Shown: in pieces, positions 58,225 to 64,000 of the stretch
How positions within the stretch are numbered: the first letter of the stretch is position 1
How the letters are laid out: every line of letters starts with the position of its first letter
Origin: Variovorax sp. CAN15
Lineage (GTDB): Bacteria; Pseudomonadota; Gammaproteobacteria; Burkholderiales; Burkholderiaceae_C
Assembly: GCF_030462475.1 (NCBI RefSeq)
Contig: NZ_JASMRZ010000026.1
Location: 5,700-69,699 of the forward strand
Direction: 5' to 3'
Length of the DNA: 64,000 nucleotides
Position numbers and translations under genes: made by a program
The notes under the pieces: generated by a model
The model's database searches: none
Told to the model about the DNA's origin: nothing
Seen by the model: the letters and a program-made list of their open reading frames with translations, nothing else

Positions 58225-59723
58225 GCGCTGCCGCGTTCCGCCGCCCGCGCAAGCCGAGACAGGCGGCTCGCCAGCGGCTCGAAGAGTTCGCCCGGCGTGT
58301 TTCCATAGCCCAGCACCAGCCCGTTGTCCGACGGCATCGGCCGCATCGCGAAGGCCGACAGCGGCGTGGGCGCGATGCGATGGCGCAGCGCCTCGGCGGC
58401 GATCTTCCGGTCGTCGAAGCGCTCGGGCAGGCGAACCGTGAGGTGCATGCCGCAGTGGCCGCCGTCGATCTCGTGCGGCACCTTGAAATGCTTTTCGAGC
58501 GCGAGTCGCAGCGCCTGCTGGCGGTCGCGGTAAAGCCTGCGCATGCGGCCCAGGTGCCGGCTGAACTGGCCGCTCTCGATGAAGTCGGCCATGGCGAGCT
58601 GCTCGTAGCGGTGGCCGCCGCGCAGCATCTCTTCCAGTGGCGTCTGCACGGCGGACACGAGCCGCTCGGGCAGCACGAGAAAACCCAACCGCAGCGACGG
58701 GAACATCGTCTTGCTGAAGGAGCCGATGTAGAGCACGGGCGCGTCGTCCACCAGCCCCTTCATCGCGACGATGGGCTCGCCTGTGTGGCGGTACTCGCTG
58801 TCGTAGTCGTCCTCGACGATCCAGGCGCCGTGCCGCCGGGCCTGCGCGATCAGCTCCAGCCGGCGCGCGATGCTCAGCACCGAGCCCACCGGGTACTGGT
58901 GCGATGGCGTGGTGTAGACCAGCCGTGGCGGGTGCTTGCGCCAGTCGCGCTCGCTCACGCAGAGGCCTTCGGCATCGACGCGCATGGGCACGATGCGCAT
59001 GTCGCCCGCATGCATGGCGGCCTTCGCGCCGCGGTAGCCCGGGTCTTCGACCCAGCCGGTATCGCCGGGGTTTGCCAGCAGCCGCACGCACAGCGAGATG
59101 GCCTCCTGCGCGCCCTCGGCGATGACGACCTGCCGCGCCTCGCAGCGCACGCCGCGCGTCACCGACAGATGCCGCGCGATGGCCGAGCGCAGCGCCGGCT
59201 CGCCCAGCGGATCGCCATAGCTCAGTGCCAGGGAGCCGCCGCTGCGGATCGCACGGTCGAGCGAGCGCCGCCATGCGGCCAGCGGAAAGTGCGACAGCGC
59301 GGGCACGCCGGGGCGCAGCGCGGCGCCTGTGTCGGCGCGTGAAAAGCTTGGCGCGATCTTCGCGAGGCGCTGCGCGGTGGCCGGCGTGCCGGGCTGCTTG
59401 CCCGCACGCTCACGCTTCGATGGCGCCAGCGACGAAAGCTCGGTCACGCGGGTGCCCTGCCGGTCGGGCCGCACATAGCCTTCGGCCGCCAGATGTTCGT
59501 AGGTCGCGGTGACCGTGTTGCGCGAGATGCCGAGCGCCTCGGCCAGCGCGCGCGAGCCGGGCAGGCGGCTGCCGGGTGCGAGGCTGCCGTCGAGAACGGC
59601 TCTCTTGAGCCGGTCGTGGAGCTGGCGCTGCATCGGGCCGGCTTCGGGCTCCCGGGAGAGCGGCGAGTCGAGCAGGGCGGAAGAGGGGGAAGGGCGTGAA
59701 GGGTGATCGGAGCGTGGCACCAT
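58221..59723 (-). CDS. MocR/PdxR-family regulator (GntR HTH fused to aminotransferase)
   Basis: 500-residue fusion. The N-terminal winged helix of the GntR type (LHDRLKRAVLDGSLAPGSRL, ALGISRNTVTATYEHLAAEG) is joined to a class I aminotransferase fold from about residue 130. The pyridoxal-phosphate lysine lies in GSFSKTMFPSLRLGFLVLP; VEDPGYRG and EDDYDSEYRH are family signatures. Such proteins often control PLP synthesis or a neighbouring amino-acid gene. The divergent neighbour is the GNAT gene, across a 131-bp gap that contains a (CT)14 tract. Confidence 0.93.
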   Translation of the reverse strand: MVPRSDHPSRPSPSSALLDSPLSREPEAGPMQRQLHDRLKRAVLDGSLAPGSRLPGSRALAEALGISRNTVTATYEHLAAEGYVRPDRQGTRVTELSSLAPSKRERAGKQPGTPATAQRLAKIAPSFSRADTGAALRPGVPALSHFPLAAWRRSLDRAIRSGGSLALSYGDPLGEPALRSAIARHLSVTRGVRCEARQVVIAEGAQEAISLCVRLLANPGDTGWVEDPGYRGAKAAMHAGDMRIVPMRVDAEGLCVSERDWRKHPPRLVYTTPSHQYPVGSVLSIARRLELIAQARRHGAWIVEDDYDSEYRHTGEPIVAMKGLVDDAPVLYIGSFSKTMFPSLRLGFLVLPERLVSAVQTPLEEMLRGGHRYEQLAMADFIESGQFSRHLGRMRRLYRDRQQALRLALEKHFKVPHEIDGGHCGMHLTVRLPERFDDRKIAAEALRHRIAPTPLSAFAMRPMPSDNGLVLGYGNTPGELFEPLASRLSRLARAAERGSA

Positions 59724-59802
59724 GAAATTGCTCTTTCATGGCACTTTTCGCGGCGCCACGTTGGCGGTACTTTAGCGGTCTTCGGCTTCGCCGTTCACTC
59801 TC

Positions 59803-59837
<35 letters not shown>

Positions 59838-59854
59838 CGAAAGCGCCTTCATCC

Positions 59855-60571
59855 ATGTCAGCCCGCCAGAACGAGTTCGGCCAGTCCATCGGCCCTGATC
59901 TGCCCGGATGGACGCCGCGCGCCCAGCCGCCGCGTCGCGCAGTCGAGGGCCGCTTCTGTTCGCTCGAACCGATCGATGCCGGGAAGCACGCCGGCGACCT
60001 GCACGCCGCCTACGCACAGGCTCCCGATGGGCGCGACTGGACCTACCTCGGCGTGGAGCGGCCTGCCGATCTCGATGGCACTCGGGCATATATCGAGCGC
60101 ATTTCCAGGAGCACCGACCCGCTGCACTTCGCCGTCATCGACCGGCAAAGCGGCCGCGCCATGGGCTCGCTGGCGCTGATGCGCATCGACCCGGCCAACG
60201 GGGCCATCGAAGTGGGCACCGTCAACTTCTCGCCGCTGCTGAAGAACACCCCGATGTCCACCGAGGCGCAGTTCCTGCTGATGAAGCTCGCCTTCGACGA
60301 GCTGGGTTACCGCCGCTACGAATGGAAGTGCGACAACTTCAACGAGCCCTCCAAGCGCGCGGCGCTGCGGCTGGGCTTTAGGTACGAGGGGCTGTTCCGC
60401 CAGGCGGTGGTCTACAAGAGCCGCGGCCGCGACACGGCGTGGTTCTCGATCATCGACAGCGAGTGGCCGGCGTTGCGCACCGCCTTCGAGCGCTGGCTGG
60501 CGCCCGGCAATTTCGACGAGCAGGGGCGTCAGCGCATGTCGCTCGACAAGTTCAGGCTGCCATCCGCCTGA
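59855..60571 (+). CDS. GNAT-family N-acetyltransferase (RimJ/RimL-like)
   Basis: 238-residue acetyltransferase. The acetyl-CoA fold is visible: RFCSLEPIDAGKHAGDLH, then SLALMRIDPANGAIEVGTVN and the C-terminal YEWKCDNFNEPSKRAALRLG with GFRYEGLFRQAVVYKSRGRD, characteristic of RimJ/L and SpeG-like enzymes that acetylate amines, antibiotics or protein N-termini. ATG 59855 is preferred. Starting at 59738 would add an odd Ser-Leu repeat encoded by the CT tract. The acceptor is unknown. Confidence 0.87.
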   Translation: MSARQNEFGQSIGPDLPGWTPRAQPPRRAVEGRFCSLEPIDAGKHAGDLHAAYAQAPDGRDWTYLGVERPADLDGTRAYIERISRSTDPLHFAVIDRQSGRAMGSLALMRIDPANGAIEVGTVNFSPLLKNTPMSTEAQFLLMKLAFDELGYRRYEWKCDNFNEPSKRAALRLGFRYEGLFRQAVVYKSRGRDTAWFSIIDSEWPALRTAFERWLAPGNFDEQGRQRMSLDKFRLPSA

Positions 60572-60589
60572 TGCCCTGAGCCGGGCAGG

Positions 60590-61435
60590 CTACTTGCCCG
60601 GCTTCTGCGCCTGCTCGCACTCGACCTGGATCAGCTCGCGCTCGTCCAGCGTCGCGCCGATGCGCACCGCGCTCAGGCAGCCGCCCCACACGCAGCCGGT
60701 GTCGGTGGAAAGCAGGTCTGGCCGCGAGAGCCAGCCCAGCGTCGACCAGTGGCCGAAGGCGACGGTGGCATTGGCCGTCCTGCGCCCGGGCACGTCGAAC
60801 CACGGCATGTAGCCCTCGGGCGCGGTGGCGGCGCTGTCCTTGGCCTCGAACTCCATAACGCCGTCGGCAGTGCAGAAGCGCAGCCGTGTCAGCGCGTTGA
60901 CGATGGCGCGCAGGCGGGCGCTGCCGGTGAGCGTGTCGCTCCACCGGGCGGGCTCGTTGCCGTACATCGACATCAGGAATTCGCCCAGCGCCGGGCCGCG
61001 CAGCACCGATTCGACCTCGGAGGCGAGCACCAGCGTCTGGCCCACCGTCCATTGCGGCACTACGCCCGCGTGCACCATCAGCAGGTCGCCGCTGCCTATG
61101 CGCATGTGCAGCGCCATGTGCTGCCGGCGCAGCCATTCGAGCAGCGCCTCGGCGTCCGGCGCGGCAAGAAGCTCGCCCAGCGTGTCCTTGCGGCCGGCCT
61201 TGCGCGCGCCATGCGCCACGCCCAGCAGGTGCAGGTCGTGGTTGCCCAGCAGGCTCAGCGCCGAGGCGCCGTAGCCCTGCACGCGGCGCAGCACGGCCAG
61301 CGAATCGGGGCCCCGGTTCACCAGGTCGCCCAGCAGCACGAGGGTGTCGCGGCTGGGGGAGAAATCGATCTTCTGCAGCAGCCGCTGGAAGGGGGCGTCG
61401 CAGCCCTGCAGGTCGCCAATCAAGTAAAGTGCCAT
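60590..61435 (-). CDS. apaH: Symmetrical bis(5'-nucleosyl)-tetraphosphatase
   Basis: 281-residue phosphoesterase that splits diadenosine tetraphosphate (Ap4A) to two ADP. Metal motifs of the calcineurin-like fold are intact: GDLQGC, GDLVNRGPDS, GNHDLHLL and VHAGVVPQW, with GHWSTLG near the end. Length matches the family (about 275). It is convergent with the GNAT gene (18-bp gap) and divergent from the CorC-like gene (23 bp), leaving little room for separate promoters. Confidence 0.96.
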   Translation of the reverse strand: MALYLIGDLQGCDAPFQRLLQKIDFSPSRDTLVLLGDLVNRGPDSLAVLRRVQGYGASALSLLGNHDLHLLGVAHGARKAGRKDTLGELLAAPDAEALLEWLRRQHMALHMRIGSGDLLMVHAGVVPQWTVGQTLVLASEVESVLRGPALGEFLMSMYGNEPARWSDTLTGSARLRAIVNALTRLRFCTADGVMEFEAKDSAATAPEGYMPWFDVPGRRTANATVAFGHWSTLGWLSRPDLLSTDTGCVWGGCLSAVRIGATLDERELIQVECEQAQKPGK

Positions 61436-61458
61436 TCCCCCATTCTCTCCCTCAGTTC

Positions 61459-62772
61459 ATGGACGTCCTCCTCCTGGCTTTGCTGACCACGCTGAACGCG
61501 TTGTTCGCAATGTCCGAAATGGCCCTTTCCACCAGCCGGCGCGCACGCCTCGCCGCATTGGCCGAAACGGGGGACGCCGGCGCGGTGGCCGCGCTGAAGC
61601 TGATGGAATCGCCCACGCAGTTCCTCTCGACGGTGCAGATCGGCATCACCTCCATCGGCATGCTCAGCGGCATCGTGGGCGAGGCGGCCTTCGCGGAACC
61701 GCTCGGCGTGTGGATGGAAGGCCTGGGCATGGGCCGGGGCACGGCCAGCATCGTTTCGACGGCGGCGGTCGTCACCTGCATCACCTTCTTCACCATCATC
61801 TTCGGCGAGCTGGTGCCCAAGCGCATCGGCCAGCTCTACCCCGAGCCGGTGGCGCGCTGGGTGTCGCGCCCCATGCGCGGGCTGGCCAAGGGCGCCAAGC
61901 CCTTCGTGTGGCTGCTGGCCGGCGCCACCGCCACCACGTTGAAGGTTCTGCGCATCGACGCCAACGCAGCCCGCTCGGTGACCGAGGAAGAAATCTCCGC
62001 CAGCCTGGAAGAGGGCGTGGACGCAGGCGTCATCGAGCAGCACGAGCACCAGATGGTGCGCAACGTGTTCCACCTCGACGACAGGCGCCTGTCGTCGCTG
62101 ATGATCCCGCGCGCCGACATCGAATGGCTCGACGCCTCCTTCACCGTGCAGCAGGCGCTGCAGAAGGTGGCCGACGCGGGCGCGCTCAATCTGGTGCATT
62201 CCTGGTACCCGGTGTGCCGCAATTCGCTGGATGACGTGGTCGGCGTGATCAGCGTGGCGCACCTGCTGCGACTGGGCCCCGCGCACCCCGGCGTGCTCGG
62301 CCAGGAGGCCACGCCCGCGGTCTTCGTGCCCGAGACCCTCACCGGCATGGAACTGCTGGAGCAGTTCCGCGCCCGCGCCGGCCGCCTCGTGTTCGTGGTC
62401 GACGAATACGGCGTGGTGCAGGGCCTCATGACCCCGCGCGACCTGCTCGAAGCCATCACCGGTGAACTGCAGCCCGGCATGCAGACCGACGCCTGGGCGC
62501 ACCAGCGGCCCGACGGCATCTGGGAGCTCGACGGGCTCATGCCTGTGTCGGAGCTGCGCGCGCGCCTGGGCATCCGCGAGCTGCCCGACGAGGAACGCGG
62601 CCGCTACAACACCGTGGCCGGCCTGCTGATGGCGGTGTCGGGCCATCTGCCGGAGGTTGGCGAGCAGATCGACTGCGCCGGCTGGTGCTTCGAGATCGTC
62701 GCGCTCGAAGGCCGCCGCATCGACCGCGTGCTGGCCTCGCCCGATCCGACCACGCCGCCCAGGGAAGAGTAG
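61459..62772 (+). CDS. CorC/HlyC-like (CNNM) membrane protein with CBS domains
   Basis: 437-residue inner-membrane protein. An N-terminal DUF21/CNNM domain with four hydrophobic segments (MDVLLLALLTTLNALFAMSE; STVQIGITSIGMLSG) is followed by two CBS domains (LMIPRADIEWLDASFTVQQA; VVDEYGVVQGLMTPRDLLEA) and a C-terminal CorC_HlyC domain (GLMPVSELRARLGI). Relatives are involved in Mg2+ or Co2+ efflux. ATG 61459 starts the first helix. The next gene begins 10 bp after its stop. Confidence 0.92.
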   Translation: MDVLLLALLTTLNALFAMSEMALSTSRRARLAALAETGDAGAVAALKLMESPTQFLSTVQIGITSIGMLSGIVGEAAFAEPLGVWMEGLGMGRGTASIVSTAAVVTCITFFTIIFGELVPKRIGQLYPEPVARWVSRPMRGLAKGAKPFVWLLAGATATTLKVLRIDANAARSVTEEEISASLEEGVDAGVIEQHEHQMVRNVFHLDDRRLSSLMIPRADIEWLDASFTVQQALQKVADAGALNLVHSWYPVCRNSLDDVVGVISVAHLLRLGPAHPGVLGQEATPAVFVPETLTGMELLEQFRARAGRLVFVVDEYGVVQGLMTPRDLLEAITGELQPGMQTDAWAHQRPDGIWELDGLMPVSELRARLGIRELPDEERGRYNTVAGLLMAVSGHLPEVGEQIDCAGWCFEIVALEGRRIDRVLASPDPTTPPREE

Positions 62773-62782
62773 GGCGCGGGCC

Positions 62783-63772
62783 ATGCTGTCGCTGCAGGCT
62801 CTCAGCTGTCCCCAATGCTCCGCGCCATTGCCGCGCGCCGCCCGTTGGCGCACGGTGAACTGCAGTTACTGCGGCGCCACCGTGGTGCGCGGCCAGGAGA
62901 TCGTCGAGCGTGAGAGCTTCCGTGCCGCATGGCGCAGGGCCAATGCCGATGTGCCCGGCGGGCGCATTCTTGCGTGGCGCGGTGCGCACTACCGCGTGCT
63001 CGCGCCGCTGGCCACCGGCGAGCACAGCGAGGTTCTGCTGGCCGAGCGCCTTGGCGCGATGCCCGCGCGTGTCACTTTCAAGCTCGCGCGCGACACTTCG
63101 GCAGACAGCGTGCTGCAGCGCGAGTTCACCGTGCTTCAGGCTCTGCAGGATCTCTCCGTGCCTGGCGCGGCCTACTTCACCCGCCGCCTGCCGCAACCGC
63201 TGGGCACCGGTGTGGCCGAAGGACTGGCGAGCGCAATGAGCGACGGCTCCCGGCAGGCGCTGGTGCTGCGCCACCCGACCGGCTTCTGGGGCAGCCTGCA
63301 GGACGTGCAGCAGGCCAACGCTCAGGGCATCGACCCGCGCCATGCCGTCTGGATCTGGCGCCGCATGCTGGAAGTGCTGGCCTTCGTGCATGGTGCCGGC
63401 TGGACGCACCGCGACCTGTCGCCCGCGCATGCGCTCGTGCATCCACGCGACCATGGCGTGCTGCTCGTCGGCTGGTCTCGCGCCCAGCAGGCCGACGGGG
63501 CGACTCACGATGCGGCCGCGGCTCGCGACCTCATGCAGTCCGCCTGGGCCGTGCGCGCCGTGCTGCATGGCGGCGCGGCCGGCGAGCCTGGCCTGGGGGC
63601 CAATACGCCGGCACCGCTCGCTGCCGTTCTGCGTGAATTCAGCGAGGACGCCGCCGCATGCCGGCGCCTCGGCGCGCAAGGGATCGAACAGGCGCTTTCG
63701 GCGGCGTCGCGAGAGGCCTTCGGCGCGCCCAGGTTCGTTCATTTCGACCCGGCACCGCGCGGCGGTGCCTGA
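62783..63772 (+). CDS. Zinc-ribbon pseudokinase-like protein
   Basis: 329-residue protein. A zinc ribbon (Cys9, Cys12, Cys27, Cys30: CPQC...CSYC) is followed by a protein-kinase-like domain: a glycine-loop region LATGEHSEVLLAE, a Lys in VTFKLA, and HRDLSPAHALVH (about 209-220). The magnesium Asn is replaced by His, and no DFG is present (VLLVGWS instead), so catalysis is doubtful. It begins 10 bp after the CorC-like gene and 39 bp before the truncated gene, suggesting an operon. Confidence 0.8.
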   Translation: MLSLQALSCPQCSAPLPRAARWRTVNCSYCGATVVRGQEIVERESFRAAWRRANADVPGGRILAWRGAHYRVLAPLATGEHSEVLLAERLGAMPARVTFKLARDTSADSVLQREFTVLQALQDLSVPGAAYFTRRLPQPLGTGVAEGLASAMSDGSRQALVLRHPTGFWGSLQDVQQANAQGIDPRHAVWIWRRMLEVLAFVHGAGWTHRDLSPAHALVHPRDHGVLLVGWSRAQQADGATHDAAAARDLMQSAWAVRAVLHGGAAGEPGLGANTPAPLAAVLREFSEDAAACRRLGAQGIEQALSAASREAFGAPRFVHFDPAPRGGA

Positions 63773-63811
63773 GCCGCAACAACAATCAAGTCACCAAGAG
63801 GAGAGAACTCC

Positions 63812-64000
63812 ATGGGCTACGGAAACTACTCGCACGCCGCACACACGGCGCTCATCGCCGACCGCGCCGCGAGGCCCGGCGCGGAAGTCTTCACGCAGCG
63901 CTCCACCCATCCGCTGATGAACCCGCAGGGGCTCAAGGTGCGGGAGTCGCGCGACAACGCCGATCATCCGAACTCGCTGGGTATCGCCTTCGCGCTCGAC
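63812..64000 (+). CDS. Uncharacterised protein, 5' part only
   Basis: The first 63 codons of a gene cut by the window end. It starts with MGYGNYSHAAHTALIADRAA and has GAEVFTQRSTHPLMNPQGLK, then PNSLGIAFALD at the edge. That last strand could begin a von Willebrand-A-like domain, but only the first residues are seen. RBS GAGGAGA precedes the start. It is probably co-transcribed with the zinc-ribbon pseudokinase. Confidence 0.6.
   Translation, partial: MGYGNYSHAAHTALIADRAARPGAEVFTQRSTHPLMNPQGLKVRESRDNADHPNSLGIAFALD

Overview
This is a gene-dense chromosomal window from a high-GC betaproteobacterium. Family Comamonadaceae is likely and Variovorax is the best guess. The guess rests on uniformly GC-rich codon use, many LysR/IclR/AraC regulators beside catabolic operons, numerous solute-binding proteins, and a ~90-bp hairpin-rich intergenic repeat seen in seven full or partial copies. 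The genus is inference; there is no rRNA or tRNA in the window. About 55 protein genes are annotated, the first and last cut by the window ends.

Layout. 1-2,800: tail of a LysR regulator, an NRAMP-like metal transporter with unusual metal-site motifs, and a TauE/SafE exporter. 2,985-14,626: purine uptake and oxidation, with xanthine dehydrogenase (two subunits), a LysR regulator, an AzgA-type purine permease and a complete BMP-type nucleoside/purine ABC importer. 14,945-25,043: an accessory island encoding a thiazole/oxazole-modified microcin (TOMM) type RiPP system. It holds a kinase-cyclase-ATPase fusion, a long precursor, a methyltransferase, a fused E1-like/YcaO cyclodehydratase, an FHA-winged-helix protein and two or three unrecognised proteins. 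Two same-orientation copies of the intergenic repeat bracket it. 25,166-30,323: an amino-acid-type ABC importer with an FAD amine/amino acid oxidase, divergent from an IclR regulator. 30,410-43,818: more purine salvage (adenine deaminase, orphan BMP-type binding protein, guanine deaminase) mixed with MFS transporters, regulators, a penicillin-acylase-family lipoprotein, an SDR protein and a secreted beta-propeller-like protein. 43,981-47,579: dCTP deaminase, zinc metallopeptidase, DEAD-box helicase and a small lipoprotein. 47,719-57,205: two divergent organosulfur operons with a 3-mercaptopropionate-dioxygenase-like enzyme, a four-domain rhodanese, three sulfonate-type binding proteins, an acyl-CoA-dehydrogenase-like and a luciferase-like flavoenzyme, an aldolase and an FAH hydrolase. 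57,307-64,000: AraC and MocR regulators, a GNAT acetyltransferase preceded by a (CT)14 tract, ApaH, a CorC/HlyC-type membrane protein, and a zinc-ribbon pseudokinase followed by a truncated gene.

How the genes work together. The purine genes form a near-complete route: uptake by AzgA and the BMP importer, adenine to hypoxanthine, guanine to xanthine, then to urate by xanthine dehydrogenase. Two candidate LysR-type inverted repeats lie before xdhA and guaD. The sulfur operons look like thiol and sulfonate scavenging. The TOMM island is the most unusual part. A Ser/Thr kinase fused to a probably inactive cyclase and an STAND-like ATPase is encoded with an FHA-winged-helix protein, suggesting that phosphorylation controls production of the modified peptide. 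No dehydrogenase, protease or exporter for the product is visible in the window.
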